Positions 7,995 to 16,001 of a stretch of DNA of 33,951 nucleotides are shown one piece after another; positions within the stretch are counted from its first letter, which is position 1, and every line of letters begins with the position of its first letter. Where the stretch lies: assembly GCA_045544955.1 (NCBI GenBank), contig JAZPZY010000060.1, forward strand, positions 1 through 33,951, written 5' to 3'. A model generated the notes under the pieces. The model searched no databases. It was not told the DNA's origin and worked only from the letters and a program-made list of their open reading frames with translations. This DNA is from SIG701 sp045544955 (lineage in GTDB: Bacteria > Bacillota > Clostridia > Oscillospirales > CAG-272). Position numbers and translations under genes: made by a program.

Positions 7995-8785
7995 ACGTGC
8001 TTTCCCCCTTCAGCATACAATCTCCCGGTGAACTTTGGCAGATCCACCGATTCCAAAACGAGAACCTCCGGCTGCCGTATGCGTTTTCCCCCGACACGGT
8101 ACTGCTATACTGCGAAAGCGGCACGCTGACGGTATCTCTCCTCGCAAAAGCACTTCTTCTCAAGAGTGATGACTGCATACTGATTCCGCCCCACGTTCTG
8201 CACCGTATTACGGCAGACGATTTCTGCGGTACAGCACTGGTGTTCAAGAACGCCTACCTGCAAAAGCATTTCTCTGAACCCTTCGCCGCGCGGCTGCTGG
8301 CCGCCTTTCCCGGAGACACGGTTTATATAGAAAACTGCAAAAAAAACGCACCGTTTGCCTCCCGATGCGGAAGTGAGGATTTCGGCTTTATTGATCTTGC
8401 CCGGCTTTTGCTGGTTCTGGAAAAAGAAGCGGCAAGGTGGGACGGCCGGAGCACCGTAACTCCGTTCAGCGGTACGCTCCAAAAAATCGTGGAGCATATC
8501 ACCGAGAAGCCGGAAGGCGATCTCTCCGTTTCCGGCGTTGCCCGGATGTTTTCCCTTTCGGACGCCCACGTCTGCCGGCTGTGCAAAAAGGAGATGGCAC
8601 TGACGCCCACGGAGCTGATCACTGCCTGCCGCATGAGCCGTGCCGCCCGGCTGCTTACGGAAACGGAGTTGTCCGTCCGGCAGATCTCGGGAATGTGCGG
8701 ATTATCCTCTCACACTCATTTTCAAACTCTGTTCAAAAAATGCATCGGCGTCACGCCGAAAGAATACCGTTTGATGCAAACGTAA
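7991..8785 (+). CDS. AraC-family transcriptional regulator 2
   Basis: 264-aa regulator whose ATG overlaps the previous stop (ATGA), with an AGGAGG site 10 nt upstream, so it is translationally coupled. Residues 25-90 form a compact cupin-like segment (P-P-H-V-L-H at 66-71). Residues ~165-262 carry the paired helix-turn-helix region, with G-L-S-S-H-T-H-F-Q-T-L-F-K-K at 237-250. The two AraC proteins are not obvious recent duplicates. Being made in coupled amounts, they may act at the same promoters with different ligands; this is inference. Confidence 0.87.
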   Translation: MNVLSPFSIQSPGELWQIHRFQNENLRLPYAFSPDTVLLYCESGTLTVSLLAKALLLKSDDCILIPPHVLHRITADDFCGTALVFKNAYLQKHFSEPFAARLLAAFPGDTVYIENCKKNAPFASRCGSEDFGFIDLARLLLVLEKEAARWDGRSTVTPFSGTLQKIVEHITEKPEGDLSVSGVARMFSLSDAHVCRLCKKEMALTPTELITACRMSRAARLLTETELSVRQISGMCGLSSHTHFQTLFKKCIGVTPKEYRLMQT

Positions 8786-8936
8786 GGAGGTGTTGCATTT
8801 GAAAAAGCAACACCTCCGCGAGGTTTCCCTTGCCAGATACTGCGGTCATTTTTGCCCGTTCCGGGCAAAAAATCGGGAAATCTCGCAGCATATTCCTACG
8901 GAATTTCAAATTTTCGCATCTCTGCCGCAAAAATTT
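8786..8936. other. Hairpin-dense intergenic element
   Basis: Non-coding stretch with four short inverted repeats in a row: 8786-8796/8807-8817 (11 bp perfect), 8849-8858/8862-8871 (GCCCG core flanked by T/A pairs), 8892-8896/8900-8904 (ATTCC/GGAAT), and CAAATTTT/AAAATTTG near 8907-8936. Longer-range pairs (CTGCG 8840-8844 with CGCAG 8884-8888) could fold it into a branched structure. It sits in the 3' region of the araC pair, before the padR promoter. It may be a structured 3' UTR or a dispersed repeat. Confidence 0.5.
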
Positions 8937-8970
8937 GGGGCTGTCACACCTACGTGTGACAGCCCCTTTC
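8937..8970 (+). terminator. Terminator of the araC pair
   Basis: Perfect 13-bp stem GGGGCTGTCACAC (8937-8949) / 8954-8966 with loop CTAC, followed by TTT and a T-rich stretch. Confidence 0.8.
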
Positions 8971-8991
8971 TGTATATTTCACCGCAAAGAC

Positions 8992-9020
8992 TTGACAAAA
9001 CAATAACCCTATGGTAAAAT
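8992..9020 (+). promoter_or_regulatory. Promoter of padR
   Basis: TTGACA (8992-8997), 17-bp spacer, TAAAAT (9015-9020): near-consensus. Confidence 0.85.
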
Positions 9021-9022
9021 AT

Positions 9023-9043
9023 ATACATAGATATACAATGTAT
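9023..9043. promoter_or_regulatory. Candidate PadR operator
   Basis: Inverted repeat ATACAT (9023-9028) / ATGTAT (9038-9043) with a 9-nt gap, starting 3 bp after the -10 box. PadR-family repressors commonly bind ACAT/ATGT dyads in their own promoter, so autorepression is the simple reading. Confidence 0.55.
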
Positions 9044-9070
9044 CGTAATTCAATGCAACGGAGGAACAAT

Positions 9071-9403
9071 ATGAAAATCAGCAAAGAACTTCTAAAAGGC
9101 AGTACCGCCATCATGATCCTGAAAATGATTTCCGAGGAGGATTCCTACGGCTATCAGATCGTCCAGCGGATTGCGTCAAAATCGGAGAATGTGTTCACTT
9201 TGAATGAAGGAACGCTGTACCCGCTTCTGCACACCATGGAAAAAGAAGGCTGGATTGAATCCTACCGCAAGCCGGGAGAAAGCGGACGGGATCGCAAATA
9301 CTATCGGATCACCCCTGTGGGAAAGCTGAAGCTTGCCGCCCAGATCGAAGAATGGGAGGTTTTTACAAACGCAGTGAACGGCGTTTTGAAGGAGGGAAAC
9401 TAA
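9071..9403 (+). CDS. PadR-family transcriptional regulator
   Basis: 110-aa winged-helix repressor. The pattern L-K-G-S-T-A-I-M-I-L at the start, S-Y-G-Y-Q-I at 25-30, and G-T-L-Y-P-L-L-H-T-M-E-K-E-G-W at 45-59 is typical of PadR s1 proteins. The ATG at 9071 follows GGAGG by 7 nt; the longer frame to 9011 lacks a site. The next gene starts 2 nt after the stop, and PadR genes are very often paired with such small permease-prefix membrane proteins. The upstream dyad suggests autoregulation. Confidence 0.92.
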   Translation: MKISKELLKGSTAIMILKMISEEDSYGYQIVQRIASKSENVFTLNEGTLYPLLHTMEKEGWIESYRKPGESGRDRKYYRITPVGKLKLAAQIEEWEVFTNAVNGVLKEGN

Positions 9404-9404
9404 C

Positions 9405-10394
9405 GTGCCCGGAAATGACTTTGATCTGAAAAAAGAAATTGCACTTCATACGGCGTGGCTCGTCCACGACGTACGCTCCCGCCGCAAACGGAAGGAGATC
9501 CGGCGCGAGCTTTCGGAGCATCTGGAGGATGCCGTGTATCATCATATGATGAAAGGATGCTCCGAAAGAGAGGCATTTCGTATCGCCGCAGAAGAGTTGG
9601 GTGAGGCAAAAAAAATACAGCGTCTGTTTGCCCTGGTTCACAACAAAACGTCCTCCAGGCTGACGCACCGCCTGGGAATGCTTTTTCTCATAGTAATCGC
9701 CGCAGTTCTTCTTCGCTTCATTCCCAAAATGGATTTGCCGTATACGCTCCAAAACTGGCTGATACTCGTCTCCCAGCTTATTTGTATATCCCTGTCGCTG
9801 GTGTTTGTGGTAAGCGAGTACAAATACATCCGTGCGTTCTGCAAGCGGATCCGTTTGATCGGCAAGGTGAAAAAAATATGCCGTGAAAAACAGTTCCCGT
9901 TTCACTGCACGGCGAATGCCTATAAGGATTTTGACAATACGTCCGGGGAACCCTCTGCATTGATTCAAGCAAACGGAAAAACCATTGCCATTCGATTCGT
10001 GGCGTGTCTGAAGAAAAACGATACCTATACGTTCACAGATGCAGCCAGTTTCTTTACGACCAATAATGCAAATCCGGTTTTTATCAGTTTCAGTTATCCC
10101 AAAAGTGGACTCACCCCCAAAACACCGGAAGAAAGTCGTTTATACCTGCCAAAAGTCGTAAGATTGAAAGAGGACAATTACCTCAAAAGCGAAACGGTGC
10201 GATTGGAATCGGAACGGAAACATTCTTCGGACACACAAAACATTCTGTGCATCCATCCGCTGCCTGCGAAGGTACAGGTAGTACACACCAACCGGGCCGA
10301 AGATATTTTCGACGGCGATACCTTTAAGGGATACACAGTGTACAGCGGAAACGGACTGTGTGGGCTTCTTCATTCGATCGGTGAGAAAAAATAA
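9405..10394 (+). CDS. Membrane protein with permease-prefix-like domain
   Basis: 329-aa protein starting at GTG, 7-8 nt after an excellent GGAGGG site inside the end of padR. Residues 27-78 form a charged helical segment (R-R-E-L-S-E-H-L-E-D, then A-A-E-E-L-G) like the DUF1700/permease-prefix domains that accompany PadR regulators. Two membrane helices lie at about 89-105 and 117-136. The remaining ~190 residues are soluble, beta-rich and of no family I recognise. Probably a membrane partner controlled by PadR; its activity is unknown. Confidence 0.75.
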   Translation: MPGNDFDLKKEIALHTAWLVHDVRSRRKRKEIRRELSEHLEDAVYHHMMKGCSEREAFRIAAEELGEAKKIQRLFALVHNKTSSRLTHRLGMLFLIVIAAVLLRFIPKMDLPYTLQNWLILVSQLICISLSLVFVVSEYKYIRAFCKRIRLIGKVKKICREKQFPFHCTANAYKDFDNTSGEPSALIQANGKTIAIRFVACLKKNDTYTFTDAASFFTTNNANPVFISFSYPKSGLTPKTPEESRLYLPKVVRLKEDNYLKSETVRLESERKHSSDTQNILCIHPLPAKVQVVHTNRAEDIFDGDTFKGYTVYSGNGLCGLLHSIGEKK

Positions 10395-10449
10395 GAAGCG
10401 CATGTCTCCGCAGTTTCAAAAACCTTTCAAAAAGTGCCCGTGCAACGCC

Positions 10450-10478
10450 TTGACTTTCCATTTGCGAAATGCTATAAT
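10450..10478 (+). promoter_or_regulatory. Promoter of the mscS gene
   Basis: TTGACT (10450-10455), 17-bp spacer, TATAAT (10473-10478). Confidence 0.85.
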
Positions 10479-10519
10479 TATGTCGGAAAAACACATAATT
10501 TTTGAAAGGAACTATGCAT

Positions 10520-11329
10520 ATGCTTCAAGATCTCTTATCATCCGTCCTTAACTGGGCAACCACCGCAGGTCTCCGCCTTCTGATCGCTGTAATTCTTCTT
10601 CTCATCTCCTTCAAAATCGTAAACGCCATCGGCAAAAAGATCGAGAAAACCGGCGACAGCGGCAAACTGGATAAAACGCTTTCAAAGGTATTCGCCTACG
10701 CGTTCAAGCTGGGTATGAAGTGCCTGATCGCCATCTGCCTCGTTGGCTACGTGGGCATTGACACCAGCGGTCTTGCCGCTCTCGTTACCTCCTTCGGCGT
10801 TTGTGCCGGTCTGGCGCTCAACGGTGCACTCAGCAATCTTGCCGGCGGCGTTCTCATCATTCTCACCCGCCCCTTCCGCGTGGATGATTACATCGAAGCC
10901 CAGGGATACGCCGGCACGGTAGAGGATATCCACATCACCTGCACCCGTCTTCGCACGGTGGATAACAAGGTGGTTTATATCCCCAACGGTGCCCTCTCCA
11001 GCGGCAGCGTGGTGAACTATTCCGAAAAAGATACCCGCCGCGTGGACCTTACCTTCGCCATCGGCTACGACAACGATTTTGAAGCGGCAAAATCCATTCT
11101 CGCCCGTCTCTGCGACGCCCACGAGCTGATTCTGAAGGATCCTGCTCCCATGATCCGGGTGTCCGAGCACGGTGCCAGCAGCATCAATATCGTCGTCCGC
11201 GTGTGGGTAAACAGTGCGGACTACTGGACGGTACACTTTGACCTTCTGGAAGGTGCAAAGGCCGCCTTTGATAAGAGCGGCATCACCATTCCTTACAACC
11301 AGCTGGACGTACACGTGAAAAACGATTAA
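10520..11329 (+). CDS. mscS: Small-conductance mechanosensitive channel (MscS family)
   Basis: 269-aa inner-membrane channel that releases solutes on osmotic downshock. Three membrane helices: ~12-34, ~58-78, and the pore helix ~84-115, rich in Gly/Ala (F-G-V-C-A-G-L-A-L-N-G-A-L-S-N). The cytoplasmic beta domain begins with R-P-F-R-V-D-D-Y-I, G-x-V-E-D-I and Y-I-P-N-G, all MscS landmarks. Two ATGs lie close together (10514 and 10520); the second has the better spacing (9 nt) from AGGA. Single-gene unit with its own promoter and a terminator. Confidence 0.92.
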   Translation: MLQDLLSSVLNWATTAGLRLLIAVILLLISFKIVNAIGKKIEKTGDSGKLDKTLSKVFAYAFKLGMKCLIAICLVGYVGIDTSGLAALVTSFGVCAGLALNGALSNLAGGVLIILTRPFRVDDYIEAQGYAGTVEDIHITCTRLRTVDNKVVYIPNGALSSGSVVNYSEKDTRRVDLTFAIGYDNDFEAAKSILARLCDAHELILKDPAPMIRVSEHGASSINIVVRVWVNSADYWTVHFDLLEGAKAAFDKSGITIPYNQLDVHVKND

Positions 11330-11340
11330 AAACACATACA

Positions 11341-11376
11341 AAACAGGCTTGGCAGCTGCCAAGCCTGTTTTCTTTT
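11341..11376. terminator. Perfect palindromic bidirectional terminator
   Basis: A 30-bp perfect palindrome (11341-11370; arm AAACAGGCTTGGCAG) with T-rich tail TCTTTT. It serves mscS on the plus strand and the aldo/keto reductase on the minus strand. Confidence 0.85.
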
Positions 11377-12505
11377 ATTTTTCCTTTTTTTCAAACGTAT
11401 CCGCCACGTCCGAAAGGAGTTTTCGGATAGGCAGATGCTGGGGACAGGCACTTTCGCAGGCACCGCATCCGATGCAGGTGCTTGCCTTGCCGCCCTCGTG
11501 CGTATGCACGCTGTAATAATAGCCCGCATTCCAGTTATCGAAAACCCTTTTCGTATTCATGCAGGCAAACAGCTCCGGAATCGGGATACTCATGGGGCAT
11601 CCGTCCACGCAGTACCGGCAGGCGGTACAGGGAATCAGATCCACGTCCCGGAGAATGGCACAAACCTTTTCTACCGCCTCCCGTTCCTTTCCGTTCAGCG
11701 GCCGGAAATCCTTCATGTATCCCATGTTGTCCTTTACCATATCCATATCGCCCATGCCGGACAGCACCATCATCACGCCCTCAAAGCCGGCGGCAAAACG
11801 GATAGCGTAGCTGGCGTAGGAGCCGCCGCCCAGGCTGTCGTAGATCGCCCTGGCCTTCTCCGGAAGCCGAACGAGACAGCCGCCCTTCACCGGCTCCATC
11901 ACGATGACCGGCTTTCCAAAGCGGCGGCAGGTTTCGTACACCCGCCGGGAGTCCACGGAAACGTCCCCGTAATCCATATAGTTGAACTGGATCTGCACCA
12001 CTTCGATCTGCGGATATTCCGTAAGGATCTGCTCCAGCACCTCCGCCTTATCGTGGAACGAGATGCCGAAATGGCGGATCTTGCCCTCGTCCTTCAGTGC
12101 CAGTGCCGTCTCGTACGCCCGGCAGTTTTTATATTTCTGAAACAGCTCTCTGTCCTGAGCATGCATCAGATAAAAATCAAAATAGTCCACGCCGCAGGCG
12201 GCAAGCTGGCTTTCGAACAGCGGACGGATCTCTTCCTCTTTGGTAAAGAAATTGGTGGAAAGCTTATCGGTCAAAACGTAGCTTTCTCTCGGATACCGAG
12301 ACGTAAGGCAGGTCTTCAGTGCTCCCTCGCTCTTGCCGCGGTGATAGCCGTGAGCCGTGTCAAAATAGTTGAATCCGCCCGAAATGAACGCATCCACCAT
12401 CCGGGAGAACGCCTCCGTATCTATCTCTTTCTCCTCCGTTTCGGTAAGGGGCAGACGCATAGCCCCAAAGCCCAATCTGCCGCGAATTTTTTCAAACGAT
12501 GACAT
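11375..12505 (-). CDS. Aldo/keto reductase with two 4Fe-4S clusters
   Basis: 376-aa oxidoreductase. Residues 10-270 are an aldo/keto reductase barrel with the catalytic tetrad D49, Y54, K81 and H115. The C-terminal ~85 residues add two ferredoxin-type cluster motifs: C293-x2-C296-x2-C299-x3-C303 and C344-x2-C347-x2-C350-x3-C354. This fused form is common in anaerobes; the clusters may feed electrons to or from ferredoxin, but the substrate is not known. Start has GGAG 9 nt upstream. It faces the TIGR04076 gene from an unusual promoter arrangement and ends in a shared terminator with mscS. Confidence 0.92.
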   Translation of the reverse strand: MSSFEKIRGRLGFGAMRLPLTETEEKEIDTEAFSRMVDAFISGGFNYFDTAHGYHRGKSEGALKTCLTSRYPRESYVLTDKLSTNFFTKEEEIRPLFESQLAACGVDYFDFYLMHAQDRELFQKYKNCRAYETALALKDEGKIRHFGISFHDKAEVLEQILTEYPQIEVVQIQFNYMDYGDVSVDSRRVYETCRRFGKPVIVMEPVKGGCLVRLPEKARAIYDSLGGGSYASYAIRFAAGFEGVMMVLSGMGDMDMVKDNMGYMKDFRPLNGKEREAVEKVCAILRDVDLIPCTACRYCVDGCPMSIPIPELFACMNTKRVFDNWNAGYYYSVHTHEGGKASTCIGCGACESACPQHLPIRKLLSDVADTFEKKEK

Positions 12506-12551
12506 ATCTTCGCTCTCCTTTTTTATTCTCTGCGTACCGTATCTCTCCGTC

Positions 12552-12580
12552 TTGACAGAGACCGGCTGAAATGCTATAAT
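12552..12580 (+). promoter_or_regulatory. Consensus promoter of the TIGR04076-glycosidase operon
   Basis: TTGACA (12552-12557), 17-bp spacer, TATAAT (12575-12580): full consensus. It lies to the left of the opposing promoter, so the two face each other. Confidence 0.88.
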
Positions 12581-12589
12581 CTAAAAAAT

Positions 12590-12618
12590 AGTATATCGTA
12601 TCCGAAAGAAAATGTCAA
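12590..12618 (-). promoter_or_regulatory. Promoter of the aldo/keto reductase
   Basis: Minus strand: TTGACA (12613-12618), 17-bp spacer, TATACT (12590-12595). Transcription from here runs left through the plus-strand promoter. Confidence 0.82.
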
Positions 12619-12641
12619 GCACCGCAAAAAGGAGATTTTTC

Positions 12642-12959
12642 ATGAAAAAAGTAAAGATCACCGTTATGAAAATGGTCCGGCACAACGATCTGATCGAAAA
12701 ATACGAAAATCCCCTGGAGCACGAATGCGATATGCAGATCGGCCGGGTGTTTACCGCCGACGGCTGGCAGATCCCCGAGGGCATGTGTCAGAGTGCATGG
12801 GACGTGCTCTCCCCGTACGTGCTTTCATTATCCTGCGGCGGCGGCGATTTTTTTGACGGCTGGATGAAAAACAAAAGATCCGCTATGCTCTCCTGCAGTG
12901 ACGGATTCCGGCCGGTGACGTTTCTTCTGGAAACTATGGAGGAAGATGCCGGGGGATAA
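12642..12959 (+). CDS. TIGR04076 family protein
   Basis: 105-aa protein of the TIGR04076 family, small proteins of unknown function in anaerobes. Recognised from the layout: K-K-V-K-I-T-V at the start, C29 in H-E-C, P45-E-G-M-C49, a central A-W segment, G-G at 66-68 and C85-S-D-G-x-R-P-V near the end. Four Cys (29, 49, 65, 85) recall a possible metal or redox site. The ATG is placed after AAAGGAG; a longer frame starting at 12612 lacks a ribosome site. It leads an operon with a glycosidase 43 nt downstream and is divergent from a Fe-S aldo/keto reductase. Confidence 0.8.
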   Translation: MKKVKITVMKMVRHNDLIEKYENPLEHECDMQIGRVFTADGWQIPEGMCQSAWDVLSPYVLSLSCGGGDFFDGWMKNKRSAMLSCSDGFRPVTFLLETMEEDAGG

Positions 12960-13002
12960 CCGCCCTCTCTCCTCACACCAATTCATCAAAGGGGTACACG
13001 CA

Positions 13003-14829
13003 ATGTTTTCTATCGGCTGCAATTACTGGGCGTCCCACGCCGGGATTTACATGTGGTCTGATTTTAATGAGGATGAGATCCGGAAAGATCTCATAGCACT
13101 TACCGCCCACGGCATGACCTGCCTTCGGGTTTTCCCGCTCTGGAGCGATTTTCAGCCCGTGGAGCCCATGATGGCCTGTCACGGAGAACTTCGCCGGATC
13201 GCGTACAAAGACGACGCACCGCCGGCAAATCCCTATTATCTGGACGAGATCATGCTGGATCGCTTTTCCCGGTTCTGCGATCTGTGCGGCGAATACGGCG
13301 TCACGCTGATCGTGGGCCTTATTACCGGCTGGATGAGCGGTCGGCTGTTCATTCCCACGGCACTGTACGGAAAGAATCTTTATACCGATCCCACGGCACT
13401 GCTCTTTGAGCAGCGGTTCGTGATGGGATTCGTCTCCCGCTTCAAGGACAGAAAAGAGATCTACGCCTGGGATCTGGGCAACGAGTGCAACTGCATCGGT
13501 GAGGCTGTGAGCCGCTTTGAAGCGGACAACTGGACGGCTGTCATCTCCGGTGCCATCCGCCGCTGTGACGGCGTTCGTCCCATTATCTCCGGCATGCACG
13601 GGCTGGACGCGGACGGCACCTGGACCATTCAGGGACAGGGCGAATTCTGCGACGTGCTCACCACCCATCCGTATCCCTATTTCGTCCCGCACGCAGACAA
13701 GGCCTGTGTCACCGCCCCGCGAACGCTTCTGCACGCCACGGCGGAGACGAAATTTTACAGCGACGTTTCCGGAAAGCGGGGTCTGGTAGAAGAGATCGGC
13801 AATCTCGGTCCCATGCTCTGCAGTGACGGCAACGCCGCCCGGTTCCTCCGCTACAATCTGTACTCCAACTGGGCAAACGGGGCAGACGGTGTGCTTTGGT
13901 GGTGCGGATTTGATCTTACCCATGTGGACAAGCCGCCCTATACCTGGAATATGTGCGAAGTGGAGCTGGGCGTACTGGGGAACGACCGATCCCCGAAGCC
14001 CATCGCTGCGGAAATGCAGGACTTCTCCCGTTTCCTTGCCGGACTGGATTTTGAGCTGCCGCCGGCTAAGACGGATGCGGTCTGTATTCTGACCATGGAC
14101 GGCAAACAGTGGGGCAAAGCGTACATGACCTACGCTGTGGCAAAGCAGGCAGGGCTGAACCTCCGATTCGCCTTTTGCGAAAATGATCTGCCCGAAAGCC
14201 GTATTTATCTGCTTCCCTCCGTCAGCACGGATAAGATCATGCCGGCGGACGTGTATCGGAGGCTGTTTGACAAAGTGGCGGACGGTGCTGTTCTGTACCT
14301 TTCCAACGACGCCGCCATTCTCCGGGAATTCAAGAAATATTTCGGCATGGAGCTGACGGATGCGGAAAACACCGAAACCGCCGGCACCTTCTCCTTCGCC
14401 GGTACGGAATTTTCCTACCGCCGTCAGCGCACCCACCATCTGGCAGGTGCCGGTGCGGAGATTCTGGCCGCGGACAACAAGGGTGAACCCATGCTGACCG
14501 CCTTCTCTTTTGGCAAAGGCAAGGTGTTCTATCTGAACTTCCCACTGGAAACGTCCCTGCTCGATAAAAGCGACATCGTGGACGACCGTTACGATAAGAT
14601 TTACCGGCAGCTGTTTCTGCCGTATGCAGACAAGGCCGTGTGCACGGACAATCCGTACCTTGCCGTAACGGAGCACGCCGGCACAGAGGGCACGTACGCC
14701 GTGATCCTGAACTGTGCGGATACCCGCCAGGCACACGGACTGAAAACGGATCTGAAACTGAAGAAAGTCATCCGCGGAAATGCGGAATATACGGAGCCCT
14801 TTGACTGCAGTATTCTGCTGTTTGAATAA
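13003..14829 (+). CDS. GH5-like glycoside hydrolase
   Basis: 608-aa cytoplasmic enzyme (no signal peptide). Residues 1-330 form a clan GH-A TIM barrel: acid/base E161 in W-D-L-G-N-E-C, and nucleophile most likely E264 in L-V-E-E-I-G. It resembles the beta-mannanase/cellulase-like proteins of COG3934. Residues ~340-608 look like a class-I-amidotransferase-like alpha/beta region plus a beta-sandwich, as in GH42-type accessory domains. The start at 13003 follows AAAGGGG; the upstream open frame is ignored because it overlaps the previous gene. The next gene begins 32 bp downstream. Likely to cleave a beta-linked oligosaccharide; the sugar is not determinable here. Confidence 0.82.
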   Translation: MFSIGCNYWASHAGIYMWSDFNEDEIRKDLIALTAHGMTCLRVFPLWSDFQPVEPMMACHGELRRIAYKDDAPPANPYYLDEIMLDRFSRFCDLCGEYGVTLIVGLITGWMSGRLFIPTALYGKNLYTDPTALLFEQRFVMGFVSRFKDRKEIYAWDLGNECNCIGEAVSRFEADNWTAVISGAIRRCDGVRPIISGMHGLDADGTWTIQGQGEFCDVLTTHPYPYFVPHADKACVTAPRTLLHATAETKFYSDVSGKRGLVEEIGNLGPMLCSDGNAARFLRYNLYSNWANGADGVLWWCGFDLTHVDKPPYTWNMCEVELGVLGNDRSPKPIAAEMQDFSRFLAGLDFELPPAKTDAVCILTMDGKQWGKAYMTYAVAKQAGLNLRFAFCENDLPESRIYLLPSVSTDKIMPADVYRRLFDKVADGAVLYLSNDAAILREFKKYFGMELTDAENTETAGTFSFAGTEFSYRRQRTHHLAGAGAEILAADNKGEPMLTAFSFGKGKVFYLNFPLETSLLDKSDIVDDRYDKIYRQLFLPYADKAVCTDNPYLAVTEHAGTEGTYAVILNCADTRQAHGLKTDLKLKKVIRGNAEYTEPFDCSILLFE

Positions 14830-14861
14830 CACTCTATTCTTCATATAATAAGGAGATATTT

Positions 14862-15923
14862 ATGAAACCGTTACGCACCGGCTACGCCTATCACGGCAAC
14901 CGCATGCTGCATCACGCGGAGGAAGATCTGAAAGATATGGCGGCACACCATGGCAATATCGTGGTGCACATGCTGTCTCACACCGACTGGGATCGGCATA
15001 AAACCGTCATCAAGGACATGATCGCCGTTACCGAAGGCCTCGGAATGGAGGCATGGGTAGACAACTGGGGGCTGGGCGGCCCTCCCGGCGACAAATCCCA
15101 TTTTCTCGCCTACTACCCGGATTCCCACGTATACTATTCCGACGGCTCCATGGATCCGGTACGCGCCTGTCTGAACAGTCCGGATTTCCGGAAATTCACG
15201 AAAGAATGGATCGACGTGGTGGAGTTCACCGGGGCGAAAAAGATCTTCTGGGACGAGCCGCACCTGCCCGAAAAAAGGATGGAAAACGGCAAGGTGCTCT
15301 TTGCCTGTGCCTGCCCCCGCTGCAAAAAGCTGTTCAAGGACAGATACGGCTACACCATGCCGGAGGAGACCAACGGAGACGTCGTCAACTTCCAGCTGGA
15401 TTCCATCGTGGACTACTTCCGGGAGGTGACCTCTTACAGCGTAACGAAGAATATGGAAAACGCCGTCTGCGTCATGCTGGGTACAAGCGGCATCAGCCTG
15501 GAATCGGTGGACCGCATCTGCTCTCTCGACACGCTGACGGACGTAGGCTCCGATCCTTACTGGGTGGGGAGGAACACGGACGTATACGAATACGTATATA
15601 ACGGAACGAAGCACAATATCAGCGTATCGGAGAAATTCGGCAAGGATCACAACCTGTGGATCCAGACCTTCAACAATCCCCGGGGCGAAGAAGAGGACAT
15701 CATCACCGCCGCCGAGGCATGCTACGATGCCGGTGCCCGTACCATTCTGGCGTGGGGCTACTACGGCTCCATCTCCAACGATTACCGGGCGAAAAATCCC
15801 CTGGTGACGAAAATCAAAACCGAAGAAGCGTTCCGCCGCATCTGGGATCGGGAACGGGATCGGATCCTTGCGGAAAAGCGGCAGATGATGCGTGAGAAAT
15901 ACGGCACCTCCTTCGGTAAATAA
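14862..15923 (+). CDS. Orphan glycosidase-like TIM-barrel protein
   Basis: 353-aa soluble protein of a family I cannot name. The segment I-F-W-D131-E132-P-H followed by C149-x-C151-x2-C154-x3-F and Y-G (residues 162-163) is typical of several uncharacterised glycosidase-type barrels, where the Cys trio lies just after the catalytic acidic strand. Other barrel-like strands end in W69, D93 and W282-like aromatic positions suited to sugar stacking. An AAGGAG site precedes the ATG by 6 nt, and it sits 32 bp after the GH5-like gene, so it belongs to that operon. Catalytic function is an inference. Confidence 0.65.
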   Translation: MKPLRTGYAYHGNRMLHHAEEDLKDMAAHHGNIVVHMLSHTDWDRHKTVIKDMIAVTEGLGMEAWVDNWGLGGPPGDKSHFLAYYPDSHVYYSDGSMDPVRACLNSPDFRKFTKEWIDVVEFTGAKKIFWDEPHLPEKRMENGKVLFACACPRCKKLFKDRYGYTMPEETNGDVVNFQLDSIVDYFREVTSYSVTKNMENAVCVMLGTSGISLESVDRICSLDTLTDVGSDPYWVGRNTDVYEYVYNGTKHNISVSEKFGKDHNLWIQTFNNPRGEEEDIITAAEACYDAGARTILAWGYYGSISNDYRAKNPLVTKIKTEEAFRRIWDRERDRILAEKRQMMREKYGTSFGK

Positions 15924-15933
15924 TCAGTCTCCA

Positions 15934-15968
15934 TCCGGCTTTGTGTACCCGTCGAACGGAAAGCCGGA
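15934..15968. other. Intergenic hairpin after the glycosidase operon
   Basis: 9-bp stem TCCGGCTTT (15934-15942) / AAAGCCGGA (15960-15968) with a 17-nt loop that contains CCGT/ACGG. No T-tract follows, so it may be an RNA-processing or attenuation structure rather than a classic terminator. Confidence 0.45.
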
Positions 15969-16001
15969 GAACAGTGCACTTGAACGTTTGGAGGTAACAG
16001 T

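Noticed and set aside
12973..14844. 623-codon minus frame opposite the GH5-like gene
   Set aside because: Shadow frame created by GC-rich codon bias. The plus strand has the catalytic motifs and a ribosome site.
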